This document shows, piece by piece, positions 8,965 to 19,640 of a stretch of DNA of 64,000 bases. Below the pieces are notes generated by a model, which did not search any database, was not told the DNA's origin, and saw nothing but the letters and a program-made list of their open reading frames with translations. The translations under genes were made by a program, and so were the position numbers. Origin of the DNA: Meconema thalassinum (Eukaryota; Arthropoda; Insecta; Orthoptera; Tettigoniidae); contig OX336389.2 in NCBI GenBank assembly GCA_946902985.2, forward strand, positions 170,820,704 through 170,884,703. The letters run 5' to 3'. Numbering within the stretch: position 1 is the stretch's first letter; every line of letters begins with the position of its first letter.

Positions 8965-9895
8965 TGATGATGATTGTTGTTGTTATTGTTTTTAAGGGGC
9001 CTAATATCAGGGTTATCGGCCAGTGATGGTTTGGGTGATAGTAAAATTAAATGGAAATTTAAACTAACTTACGTACTAGAAAAGAAAGGAAGAATTAAAA
9101 AAAAAAAGATAATCGCTTATCCTCCCAGCTCAGGTTCATCCATGGACTCTGCGAGGGATCATTCCTCTACCGCCACAAGGACAGTGTCTGGGTGCTGGAC
9201 ACAGTTTTTCAGCAGATACAACTGGGGATGGGTCAAATTAAGGAAAGGTCAGGGAAGGGAGTGGGAAGGAAGTCGCCCGGGGACCTGTTGAAAGGAACTA
9301 TCCCGGCATTTACTTGGGGGTGAAAATGGGAAACCACGGAAAATTATATTCAGGGTGGCTTAGGTGGGATTCGATCCCACGCTCCCCCGATACCAGCGAG
9401 GCACTAGCTAACACATTAGTGGTCTCGGTGACCGTGGCCGGTCTAAAAAAAAAGGGAAATATAAGACAGGGAATGGAAATGCCTTCAGAGAATGAGGACT
9501 GAGAGAAGTAGAGCCATGAAGAGCAAAGCGGACCCAGCTCAGGAATGCTGTACCTAGGGGTCGCCAACTCACTAGCCGTGGCGCTACACACACACTAACT
9601 CCTTTAGGTCCTTGTGCAGAAGGCAATAGATACTGTACCATGAGGAGAAGTGTTCTGAGATCTCGAAGAAGAAAGAAAACACAAGGACACAAGGACCGAA
9701 ACATGAAAGACTTTCTAGGCCTCGGATACATTAATACCGTTGGGGTCGGAAGTGAACAAGAACTAACCAAGAGAGATCGACAGGAAAGAGGACAGAGAGC
9801 AGCCCGGTATAAGTATGTGGAAGCTATGTCGGACTCAGCTGGGGTCTCGTAGTCGCCAACCCACGTCCTACTAGTTGTGAATCCCTGGGGACCAT
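8965..9895 (-). repeat. F6 retroelement split by SINE7
   Basis: The tail is at 8965 ('tgatgatgattgttgttg', then 'aaggggcctaatatcagg'). The body resumes at about 9441 with 'gggaatggaaatgcc' and 'gacccagctcaggaatgctg', ending near 'tccctgggg'. The insert between has its own tRNA-like head, so the longer size relative to 6246-6985 is explained by that insertion. Confidence 0.7.
9095..9440 (-). repeat. SINE7 (tRNA-derived) nested in F6
   Basis: On the minus strand the head contains 'ttagctagtgcctcgctgg' and B-box-like 'gggatcgaatcccacc', followed by 'ccgtggtttcccattttca'. The A-rich runs on both sides may be the target duplication. Confidence 0.55.
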
Positions 9896-9923
9896 TTTGG
9901 CTGTATAACATACTTGAAATGAT

Positions 9924-10152
9924 GAATAATAATAATGTTATTGAGTTTACGTCCCGTTTAATAACTGCGGCTTTTAGAGACACCGGGGGGCCGGAAATTT
10001 GCCCCGAAGGGGATCTTTAACGTGCCAGTGAATCTACTTACACGGCTCCCTCGCATTTACGCACCCTCAAAAGCCAGTTGAATGCGCCAGGATTCGATCC
10101 TGCAACCTTGGGCCCAGTATGTGAGTACGTTACCGCTGAGCCACGCAGCCAG
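9924..10152 (-). repeat. SINE2 copy
   Basis: A minus-strand copy from the tRNA head 'ggctgcgtggctcagcggta' (right side) to the 3' tail at 9924. Flanks starting 'tataac' and ending 'gaaatga' at both sides look like a degraded target duplication of about 19 bp. Confidence 0.85.
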
Positions 10153-10194
10153 TATAACCATGATGAAATGACCTGTGTACATGACAAGATTTTT

Positions 10195-10388
10195 ATCAAA
10201 TCAAGCATGGAATTTTGTGGTTTGACGAGACGTTAATCTCGCGATAATGAGCCAAGGGACCTCCTATTTACGTGGAATCCGAACCACAGGACATGGCATT
10301 TCACTTTGAAAGTCTCACATACATTGACCGAGAATCGAGCGTGGTCCGCCTTGGTGAGAGGCAAACCCCTGCGGCACCACGCCCCCTG
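10195..10388 (-). repeat. SINE8 copy
   Basis: On the minus strand, 'tttgcctctcaccaaggcgg' and 'cctgtggttcggattccacg' match the copy at 4236-4400 closely. Confidence 0.65.
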
Positions 10389-10502
10389 TTATTAATTCAC
10401 TTTAGAGGGTTAGGACATCGTAGTCATCAGCCCCACAAGTAATATTATGATCAAATGTCCCAATAACACATGTAACAATGCACATAATCCTTATTTTCAA
10501 TC

Positions 10503-10728
10503 GGCTGTCTGCGTGGCTCAGCGGTAACGTTCTCGCCTGCTGTGCCCAAGATTGCAGGATCGAATCTTGGCGCAGCCAGTTGGCATTTGAGGGTGCGCAT
10601 ATGCGGTGTGGCCATGTCAGTGGATTTACTACCACGTTAAAGATCCTCTTCGGGGCCAAATTCCGGCACCCTGGCGTATATAAAAGCCGCAGGTGTCAAA
10701 AGGGACATAAAACCATTAACATTATTAT
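10503..10728 (+). repeat. SINE2, full copy with 12-bp TSD
   Basis: A complete SINE2 flanked by TTATTTTCAATC at 10491-10502 and 10729-10740. Confidence 0.92.
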
Positions 10729-10905
10729 TTATTTTCAATCACTTTGCTACTGAATGGTAAATTTTAATTGAAATAAAGCCACGGGGTCTCTGGCAGTGGG
10801 GGCTCATCCCCCCTTCCCTAATATTTTCGTCCAACAATATTTAAGTCTGAATCCACATATTTAATCAGTTTTCCCTTATCTGAGGGAGTGTGGCTGACTT
10901 CATAC

Positions 10906-11667
10906 TGTTACGGCTGTGAGTTTGTGTCATCGCTCGCCGCTTGAGTCACAGCTGCCCCAGGGGCTGGGCTGTGGCATGCCTCCTGTATTGCGTGTACCTT
11001 ATGCAACAGGGCTGCTAGACAAAGGGATAGTCCAGAAGATTCGTGACTGGACCAGCGATGGAAACCTCGAGAAGCCGTGGACCCTGGATGGATCTAGAAC
11101 CATTTATTGAGTCACCGGCCTGCTATATAAGAGTGACCCGTGAAGCAGTTGTTGTTGTTGTGTTTTACGAGCTAGTGTGAGCGTTTATTCTGAGCGACAG
11201 AAGTGTGGTGACTTGCGAAACCCCTAGTGTAGCGGCGAAGTGAGGAACATACAGTGGACTGCCTGAGTGAGTGTGCTTTCACTGAGTGTCTGAGATATTG
11301 TAGTGTAGAAATCCAGTGACATTGTTTCTCCAGCGTGTGAACAGCGAAATAGCCTGCAGCAAGTGAACGTAAGTAATTGTGGTCGGTGAACATAAAAGAG
11401 AGGAGCAGGTAGTTTCTGTCAAGGCCACCGTACTCATTAGGACGGATTAACTTCTGTGATCTGTTGACAAGTGGAAGGGCCAAGAGCGCTCAAGGAAGAG
11501 ACTTGAGGAAACTGGAATAAGGCTCCTAATTGCTTGTATTTGCTGACTAGTGTAATTTTCTGGCCACAATAAAGTTAATTATTTCTTTAAGCTGTAATTG
11601 GTGTTGTGCTTTGTACCCCCACCGTAATCCAGTTAACATAAGTGCCACTAGGGGGTGGCACGTAACA
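10906..11667 (+). repeat. 5' LTR
   Basis: Length 762 bp, with TGTTACG/CGTAACA ends. A TATA box lies at 11123-11130 and AATAAA at 11568-11573, giving a plausible U3-R-U5 layout with a long R/U5. Confidence 0.97.
11123..11130 (+). promoter_or_regulatory. LTR TATA box
   Basis: CTATATAA sits in the 5' LTR about 435 bp upstream of the AATAAA signal. The same box is at 17201-17208 in the 3' LTR. Transcription would start about 25-30 bp downstream. Confidence 0.7.
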
Positions 11668-11669
11668 AC

Positions 11670-11686
11670 TGGTGTCAGAAGCCGGA
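11670..11686 (+). other. Primer-binding site
   Basis: TGGTGTCAGAAGCCGG begins two bases after the 5' LTR. TGG at this place is the complement of a tRNA CCA end. I cannot name the tRNA from memory with confidence. Confidence 0.7.
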
Positions 11687-11766
11687 TTACGAACTCAAGC
11701 ACAACACCTAACGGTCCTGGTTTCAAAACCCGAGCAGGTCATTTTCTCTAATTTTCCTGTGAGTGC

Positions 11767-13360
11767 ATGCCCTTTACAAGGCAAACAACTAAAATGGAGG
11801 CGCAATTGGCAGCATTGCTAGAAAAGTTAAATGGCATAGAACACGGCCAGAAGAATTTAACCAAGGACCTAACTGCCAAAATGGAAGACGGCCAGAAGAA
11901 TTTAACCAAGGACCTAACTGCCAGAATGGAAGACGGCCAGAAGAAGATGGAGGATGGCCAGAAGAAGTTAGCAGAGGACCTGAAGGACAGCCAAAATAAG
12001 TTAGCAGAGGACCTAACTTCCAAATTAGAAGAAGGCCAAAATAAGTTAGCGGAGGACCTGAAGCAGATGGAAGACAGCCAGAATAAGTTAGCAGAGGACC
12101 TAACCGCCAAATTTCTGGATGGCCAGAAAAATCTGGAAGAGTGTCTGCTGACGAAATTAGAGGAGAGCCAAAGGAAATTAGAACAGGGCCTACGTGAGGA
12201 AGTCGCGGCAGTGGAGGAGAAGTTCAACACCTTGCAAGTGGAAGTTGCCGAGCTGCGCCAACACCCGCTGATGGGGGTGGAGGAGAAATTCAACGCCTTG
12301 CAAGTGGAAGTTGCCGAGCTGTGCCAACGACCGCTGATGGGGGTGGAAGAGAGATTCAACGCTCTACAAAAGGAATTTGCTGAGCTGCGCCGACTCCCGC
12401 CGACAGGGATGGAAGATAGATTCAAAGCCCTACAAGAGGAAGTCGCCGAGCTGCGCCGACGCCCGCCGACCGGGGTGGATGAGAGAGTCAAAGCCCTACA
12501 AGAGGAAGTTGCCGAGCTGCGCCAACGCCCACCCACCGTTACACCGGGAATATCAGGAACGGGACATAGCAGAGTGACGCCCCCAACCTTCGACGGAAAG
12601 GTGCCGTGGAGCACCTACTTACGTCAGTTCGAGGCGGCCTGTTCCATAAATAACTGGAACAACACAGAAAAGGCTAGAGCTCTCATTGTAGCGCTGAGAG
12701 GTGACGCCCTTAACGTCCTTCAGGCCATCCCGACTGGATCCCAGGACTACGCTTCACTGATCGCCCATATGGAGTCCCGATATGGAGATAGCCATCTTCA
12801 GCAGGCCTACCAGATGCAGCTCCGGACCCGGGTACAGAAGAACGCGGAAACCCTGCAGGTGTTCGAGATGGACATCGCACGCCTCGTAAGGCTTGCCTAC
12901 CCAACAGCGCCGGCCGACTTTCTGGAGGAGATAGCGACGCAGACCTTCACCGAGGGGCTACGGGACTCGGACACTCAACAGGCGCTGCGACTCGCGCAAT
13001 AAGACCCTGGCAGATGCGCTGAGCCACGCACTTGAATTCGAGACGGCAAAACAGGCATCCAGAATGCACGCGCGGGTGCGTCAAGTGGACGTCGATGAAC
13101 CAGCAAAAACCAACGAGACCAAGCCCCTGACCGACGAATTGATGGAGGCGCTAAGCCGTTTCTTCGATAGTCGCGGCACCACCAGCAACGACACAGCCGG
13201 AAGACAACCGGAGAGACGGCCGAGAAGAGGACTACCGACCTGCTGGGCCTGCGGTAAGAAAGGCCACCTGAGCAAGGACTGCGGTGATCGCCGCCGCCGA
13301 GGGTATCCGACGGGAAATCAGTCGTCTGAAAACCGCGCGGCCCAGGGAAACGAGTATTAG
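11767..13360 (+). pseudogene. gag: gag with long coiled coil, broken by a frameshift
   Basis: The first part (11767-13002, 411 codons) starts MPFTRQTTKMEAQL. Residues about 15-150 are a Lys/Glu/Gln-rich coiled coil made of repeated short units (for example GQKNLTKDL and SQNKLAEDL). Residues about 150-260 are five units of about 21 residues around FNALQVEVAELRQRP. Residues about 270-411 look like the capsid-type Gag region (VPWSTYLRQFEAACS). A frame change just before 13002, in a short CG-dinucleotide run, causes an early TAA. The rest continues in the +1 frame from about 12993 to TAG at 13358-13360, with one CCHC zinc knuckle (CWACGKKGHLSKDC, 13240-13281). Gag would package element RNA. This copy makes only a truncated Gag. 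Confidence 0.9.
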
Positions 13361-16300
13361 CCAGCCTTGGGGGGCAAAGGTTGGCTTGTGACAGTCGTCA
13401 AGCCCCGGCAGTCCAAGTGCGTGTGACGAAGTTACGGAGGGACAATAGCAGCCTGATGGTCGACGGAGTCATCAACGGAGTGAGCTGGCCCATGCTGATC
13501 GACACGGGAGCATCGAGGACCATCGTCAATCCCACTGTGATCCCGAAGTGGAGAGTGCAACCCACACAAAGGAACCTCCAGCTAATAACCGCACCGGTAC
13601 ATGGCGAAGCATCACTGGAGTTCGTCATTGGTCGACGGGCGATAAAGCATCCAGTGCTTGTGGCTGACGTATCAAATGAAGTGATCATCGGACTGGACTT
13701 CCTGGACCAGAACAACATCATCTTGGATCTGAGTACCAACACTCTGCACTTCGGAGGTGAGGAACTTGCTTTGCAACCTGCGCACGAGTCCATCACCGCA
13801 CGACGAGTAAGGCTGAGAGAAGACGTCATCGTTCCCGCCAGGATGGAAGTCAGCGCTGCCGTAATTGTCGACGGAACTGCAGAGGGAGTGGCGGCTGTCA
13901 TCGAGCCAAAATATGAGGACATCCAGACAAAAGGGTTGCTAGTTGCCAAGACCCTCATCAACACGACGTCTCGGCCGTACGTCCGCCTGTCCAACCTGAA
14001 CGACTACGACATTACGGTTCACCGGGACACCAACCTAGGAGTCTGCGAGCCCGTTACCTGGATTGCCCGCATCACCGACACGACGGACGGACACCTGCAG
14101 ACGGACAACCGAAGAAGACGCACACTCCCAGAAGAACTACAGAAGCTGTACCAAGGATCCCAGGACCATTTAGACGAGGAACAATCACGCCAACTTCAGG
14201 ACCTGCTACGCGAATTCCAGGATGTCTTCTCCGTGGGGAGCAAAGACTTCGGCAGGACAAGCTTGGTCCAGCACAGAATCGACGTTGGGGACAGCGCACC
14301 GATTAGGGCCCCAATCCGACGTGTCCCGCTCGCCAAGCAAGCCGAAGTCGACCGGATGGTAGAAGAGATGAAGGAGCAAGGGGTGATCGAGCCATCACAT
14401 AGTCCTTGGAGTTCTCCGGTCGTGCTTGTGAAGAAGAAGGACGGTTCCACCAGGTTCTGCGTGGACTACAGGCGGGTGAACGACGTCACGAAGAAGGACA
14501 GCTACCCTCTACCCCGGATCGACGACACGCTGGACACCATATCAGGGTCAAGATGGTTCTCCACCTTGGATTTGAAGAGTGGCTACTGGCAGGTGGAGGT
14601 CCACCCTAAGGACCGCGAGAAAACGGCGTTCTCTGTGGGCAGCGGGCTCTGGCAGTTCACCGTCATGCCATTCGGTCTGTGCAACGCCCCTGCGACCTTC
14701 GAAAGGCTAATGGAGTCCATTCTGAGGGGACTACACTGGAAGACCTGCCTGGTCTACCTAGACGACGTCATCGTTCTGGGGAGAAGCTTCGAGGAGCACT
14801 ACAGCAACCTGAAGGAGATCTTGTTGAAGCTACGGGCTGCCCAGCTGAAGTTGAGCCCCAAGAAGTGTCAGCTCTTCCAGAAACGGGTCCAGTACCTTGG
14901 GCATATCGTCTCCGAGGAAGGGGTGCGCACCGACCCAGAGAAGACCGCAGCTGTGAGGGGGTGGCCAGTTCCGAAGGACAAGTCCCAACTACGAAGCTTC
15001 CTGGGACTCTGCACTTATTACCGTCGCTTCGTGAGGGGATTCGCCGACATCGCCAAACCTTTACATCGCCTGACTGAGAAGGACCAACTCTTCACGTGGA
15101 CAGCAGAATGCCACAGTGCCTTCGAACAACTCAAGCAGGCTCTGTGCACCGCGCCTATTCTGGCCTACCCCAGACCTGGAACAAGGTTCATCGTCGATAC
15201 CGATGCCAGCGACTTTGGCATAGGGGGAATCCTGTCGCAGGTAGTGGACGGCGAGCAGAGAGTAGTGGCCTACTTCAGCAAGGCCTTGTCAAAGCCAGAA
15301 AGGAACTACTGCGTCACCAGGAAGGAGCTGCTCGCCATCGTGAAGACCATTGAACACTTCCACAAGTACCTGTACGGGCAAGAATTTCTCATCAGGACCG
15401 ACCATGCATCCCTGCGGTGGCTCCTGAACTTCAAGCAGCCCGAGGGTCAACTCGCGCGGTGGTTAGAGAGGCTTCAACAGTATAACTTTGAGATTCAGCA
15501 CAGGAAAGGCCAACTGCATTCTAACGCCGACGCCCTGTCACGAAGACCGTGCCCCGAAGACTGCACCTTCTGTGCCCGAAGGGAGGAGAACACCGGGATA
15601 CAGTGCCGAAGGACTACCGTGGAACTTCAAGGGAGCTGGAGCCGCGAATCTTTCACGCGAGCGCAAGCGGAAGATGATGACCTGGGACTGATAGCCGAAT
15701 GGAAGAGGGCCTGTGTCCCCAGACCCGGGTGGAACATTGTGAGTGACTGCAGCCCAAAGTTTAAGTCCTACTGGGCACAGTGGGACTCGCTGATTGTAAG
15801 GGATGGCCTCATCTGCCGTACCTGGGAGAGCACCGACGGGAAGACATCTCGGGAACAAGTCGTCGTTCCAAAGGCTATGACGGAGGAAGTCCTGAAGGAA
15901 GTGCATGGAGGATCATCTGGTGGACACCTAGGGATAAAGAAGACCCTGGAGAAGCTGAGAGAGCGGTTCTACTGGATCGGATGCCGAAAAGACGTGGAGA
16001 ATCACTGCGCGAGGTGCCACGATTGCGCAGCCAGCAAGGGCCCAGGACGAAGACGACGGGGTCCACTGAAGACCTACAACGTGGGCGGCCCCATGGAGAG
16101 AGTGGCCAACGATGTTGCTGGGCCATTCCCGTTAAGCGAGGCAGGGAACCGCTACATATTAGTCGTCAGCGACTACTTTACCAAATGGCCGGAGGCGTAT
16201 GCGCTCCCTAACCAAGAAGCCGCGACGATCGCAGAGACCCTGGTGAAGGAATTCGTCAGCCGGTACGGAGTACCCCTGGAGCTGCACTCCGACCAAGGGA

Positions 16301-16946
16301 GGAACTTCGAGTCGCAGGTGTTCCAGAACCTATGCCAGCTGCTGGGGATCCGGAAGACAAGGACAACGCCGCTACACCCTCAGTCCGACGGGATGGTAGA
16401 GCGATTCAATCGCACCGTCGAGAACCATCTCCGAATAGTCGTCAGCGAGCACCAGAGGGATTGGGACAAGCATCTTCCACTATTTCTCCTGGCCTACCGC
16501 GCCGCCGTGCATGAAGCCACCGGGTGCACACCAGCCCGGATATGTTTGGGAGGGAGCTCCGTCTACCTGTCGATCTTGCCTTCGGCCGACCTGGGAATGA
16601 TCCGATCCCGGTAAGCCAGTATTGTCAAGAACTGGTCGACCAACTGGAGGACGTACACGCGTTCGCGAGGAGGAAACTGCGGATCGAGACCGACCGAATG
16701 AAGACCCGATACGACCAGCAGACGGATGCCGGCGGATTCCACGAGGACGACCTGGTCTGGCTCTTCAACCCATTACGGAAGAAAGGCCTGTCACCCAAAC
16801 TGCAGAAGTCCTGGGAGGGCCCGTACCGAGTCGTGAAACGGATCAACGATGTCGTCTACAGGATCCAGCGGAGCCCGAGGACGAAGATGAAGATCGTGCA
16901 TCGAGATCGCCTGGCAGCCTACGGAGGGACACAGACGGACCAATGA
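13330..16946 (+). pseudogene. pol: pol: protease, RT, RNase H, integrase; one frameshift
   Basis: The frame opens at 13330 in the -1 overlap with gag. Counting residues from 13381: protease active site DTGAS at 41-45; reverse transcriptase with YLDD at 459-462 (14755-14766); RNase H with DTDASDFG and a later TDHASL block; integrase with an HHCC zinc finger starting near residue 842, and catalytic Asp 911, Asp 971 and Glu 1007, a D-59-D-35-E spacing. Just before 16542 the frame shifts by one base, so this frame ends early at 16614. The integrase C-terminus, with a GPY/F-like SWEGPYRVVKRI block, continues in the third frame to 16946. All catalytic residues seen are intact, so the damage is limited to the integrase tail. 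Confidence 0.95.
13345..13351 (+). promoter_or_regulatory. -1 ribosomal frameshift heptamer GGGAAAC
   Basis: In the gag frame the site reads G GGA AAC, the canonical X XXY YYZ pattern. It lies in the overlap where the pol frame is already open (from 13330) and 6 nt before the gag TAG. A -1 slip here moves ribosomes exactly into the pol frame. A G-rich run follows at 13369-13374. Confidence 0.85.
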
Positions 16947-16970
16947 TTGATCGGGACGATCAGCCTTTTT

Positions 16971-16983
16971 AGGAAGGGGGTGG
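16971..16983 (+). other. Polypurine tract
   Basis: AGGAAGGGGGTGG directly precedes the 3' LTR, as expected for the plus-strand primer. Confidence 0.75.
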
Positions 16984-17745
16984 TGTTACGGCTGTGAGTT
17001 TGTGTCATCGCTCGCCGCTTGAGTCACAGCTGCCCCAGGGGCTGGGCTGTGGCATGCCTCCTGTATTGCGTGTACCTTATGCAACAGGGCTGCTAGACAA
17101 AGGGATAGTCCAGAAGATTCGTGACTGGACCAGCGATGGAAACCTCGAGAAGCCGTGGACCCTGGATGGATCTAGAACCATTTATTGAGTCACCGGCCTG
17201 CTATATAAGAGTGACCCGTGAAGCAGTTGTTGTTGTTGTTTTTTACGAGCTAGTGTGAGCGTTTATTCTGAGCGACAGAAGTGTGGTGACTTGCGAAACC
17301 CCTAGTGTAGCGGCGAAGTGAGGAACATACAGTGGACTGCCTGAGTGAGTGTGCTTTCACTGAGTGTCTGAGATATTGTGGTGTAGAAATCCAGTGACAT
17401 TGTTTCTCCAGCGTGTGGACAGCGAAATAGCCTGCAGCAAGTGAACGTAAGTAATTGTGGTCGGTGAACATAAAAGAGAGGAGCAGGTAGTTTCTGTCAA
17501 GGCCACCGTACTCATTAGGACGGATTAACTTCTGTGATCTGTTGACAAGTGGAAGGGCCAAGAGCGCTCAAGGAAGAGACTTGAGGAAACTGGAATAAGG
17601 CTCCTAATTGCTTGTATTTGCTGACTAGTGTAATTTTCTGGCCACAATAAAGTTAATTATTTCTTTAAGCTGTAATTGGTGTTGTGCTTTGTACCCCCAC
17701 CGTAATCCAGTTAACATAAGTGCCACTAGGGGGTGGCACGTAACA
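16984..17745 (+). repeat. 3' LTR
   Basis: 762 bp. By eye it differs from the 5' LTR at three sites: a G/T within the GTTGTTGT run, and two A/G changes ('attgtagtg' versus 'attgtggtg', and 'gtgtgaaca' versus 'gtgtggaca'). Confidence 0.97.
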
Positions 17746-17749
17746 ATAC

Positions 17750-18057
17750 GAATCATCTTCTGGAAATAAGTTACAGTGAGATTTCTTGTAGCGTTCAACA
17801 ATACTGTCCCCGTTTTCAATCGCGTGACTGAGGCTGGATGCATATTCATGTGTCTAGAGAGCGGCTATTATGGTCACCAACAAATATCTGAAAGGTCATG
17901 CACAGTACATTTTACTTTACAAACAAACCTGTCTCCGCAGTTGGTACACTCAGTCAATTCCTGAGGCAACTGTGATATTTACAGGATTTTGGGAGAAGCA
18001 CCACTGTTTGGCGACAAAGGTGATGTTCAATATCAATAATTATGCTGACAAAATAAA
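17750..18057. other. Unassigned spacer
   Basis: No repeat or gene recognised between the LTR element and SINE4. Confidence 0.3.
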
Positions 18058-18426
18058 CCGACAGCGGTGGCTACGCTCGCTAAAGCGCAGCGTTAGGCCA
18101 CGGAGCCAAGCTCTCTGCTGACTAGGTAGACGCGTGGGTTCGAGCCCCACCGTCTGCCGTTCTTGAAATGGTTTTCCGTTGTTTCCCCCATTTTCAACAC
18201 CAAGCAAATGCTGGGTCGGTACCTTTTGACAGGCCACGGCCGCTTCCTTCCACATCCTTGCCCAGTTTCATTCATCTTCATTCATTTCATCTCTCATTAA
18301 TTCCTCTCATGAGGTTGGCGTCAGGAAGGGCACCCGGCCGTAAAAGCCATCTGCCACATAGAATGTCATCGCATCTCATCCCAGACCCCGTTGGAAACGG
18401 GATTAATAAGGGGTAGACATACATGC
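18058..18426 (+). repeat. SINE4 copy
   Basis: A tRNA-like head with B box 'gtgggttcgagccccacc', the body 'aatggttttccgttgtttcc', and the tail 'aataaggggtagacatacat'. It matches copies at 22000-22213, 25267-25633 and 58711-59053. Confidence 0.85.
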
Positions 18427-18496
18427 AGAATAAATCTTGAGTGGGCGCCAGTCACAGGCTTAGTAGAATGAGCACTCTTAATCATTGTTTTGTTGA

Positions 18497-18866
18497 TGAT
18501 TAATTTAGGGGCTTTGCGACATCGTGGTCATGTAGCCCCATGTACTTGGGTGTGTGTGTGGAATTTGTCTGATAGCCCGTGTTATTGCGATGGCTCTATT
18601 AGTGTGTGTATTTCTAATTCAGATAAAAATCGGAATGAGTTAGGAACCATCCCGACATTTTCCTGGCGTAGAAGTAGGAAACCAAGGAAAACCTCTTCCA
18701 ATGTGGCTGAGATGAGAATCGAACCCTCATTTTCTCAGTTTAGCCTCACGAGGCTGAGTGTACCCCGTTCCAGCCCTCAGACCAGAATTAAATTTCTTGG
18801 CAGAGTCGGGAATCAAACCTGGGCCTCGGGGACGACTGCCAAGAATGCTAGCCGCTACACCACGAG
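18497..18866 (-). repeat. SINE1 copy
   Basis: A near-complete minus-strand copy: tail 'aggggctttgcgacatcgtgg' at the left and tRNA head 'tggtgtagcggctagcattc' at the right. 'cactctta' occurs at both flanks and may be the target duplication. Confidence 0.8.
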
Positions 18867-19382
18867 TTGATCACTCTTATTGTCGCGTGGCGTCGTGAGG
18901 TGTATAGTCTATGACACTAACCATAAGACATTTCTGATAGGATGGGATTGTTATATTGTAATTTAACCTCAATGAAAGCATCAAGAAAGAATTAATTTAA
19001 TTTATGACCAAAGAAAACAGAAGATCTGAAAATTACATTAATTTAAGGTAATGGAAGATTAAATGATGAATTAAAGAAATACTAAACTCCCTAGTCATTA
19101 CTTGTGGCATTTCGTTCATGAGCTCAGTGGTGAATTGATGTAGATAGCAGTAGTGGTTCATCTGCGGTCCACAAAGATTCCCCTCGGGATGACTTCTGGA
19201 ACAGCTGAGCTTAGAGATACCATAAGCGACCCCGGATCCGAATTGAATAGGTTTCATATCATTAACACCTATGCTACTAAAGCTCCAGACTATTCTGTTC
19301 ACCTTCTGTAACCCTTCTGTGCCCTCTGCACTAGGCCGCATTCTGGCCAATTAAGATGCAACGGTAATCACCCAACACCCCA
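18867..19382. other. Unassigned spacer
   Basis: AT-rich to 19090, then mixed composition. Short open frames only. Confidence 0.3.
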
Positions 19383-19640
19383 CCGGGTGAGTTAGCCGTG
19401 GTCGTTATGGCGTGGCTGCAGGCAGTCGCAGACATCCGGGAGGTGAGGAGGTTCGAGTCCCCTGCCGGCAACCTTGAAGATGATCTTCTATGGTTTCCCA
19501 TCTTCCTTCCAGGCAAATGCCGGGATTGGTCCCTAACTATAGGCCATAGCGTCTACCTTCCAATACCTCGTCCTCACATTCACACTTTCCTCCCCAGACA
19601 ACACTCCACACGCAACGGTACTTGTAGCTCACCCCCATAG
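19383..19640 (+). repeat. SINE5 copy, 3' truncated
   Basis: The head 'gttagccgtggtcgttatgg' and block 'aggaggttcgagtcccctgc' (B-box-like), then 'tgccgggattggtccctaac'. It stops before the final segment present at 48058-48392. Confidence 0.8.

Larger units (their letters stand above)
10906..17745 (+). mobile_element. Ty3/gypsy LTR retrotransposon, 6.84 kb
   Basis: Complete structure: two 762-bp LTRs that start TGTTACG and end CGTAACA, a 4-bp target duplication ATAC (10902-10905 and 17746-17749), a primer-binding site, gag, pol in the order protease, reverse transcriptase, RNase H, integrase, and a purine-rich tract before the 3' LTR. Integrase lies after RNase H, the Ty3/gypsy order. There is no room for an env gene (38 bp between the end of pol and the 3' LTR). 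The LTRs differ at about three positions, so insertion was recent, yet gag and the integrase end each carry a frameshift. Clade is not assigned beyond having a GPY/F-like C-terminus. Confidence 0.97.

Noticed and set aside
9408..9983. A 191-codon minus-strand open frame
   Set aside because: It spans the F6 repeat, and similar frames in other F6 copies are due to shared DNA; no domain was recognised.
10795..10830. A possible hAT-type end 'cagtgggggctcatcc'
   Set aside because: No partner end or target duplication was found.
11748..12614. A 288-codon minus-strand open frame opposite gag
   Set aside because: It is the shadow of the tandem coding repeats in gag on the other strand.
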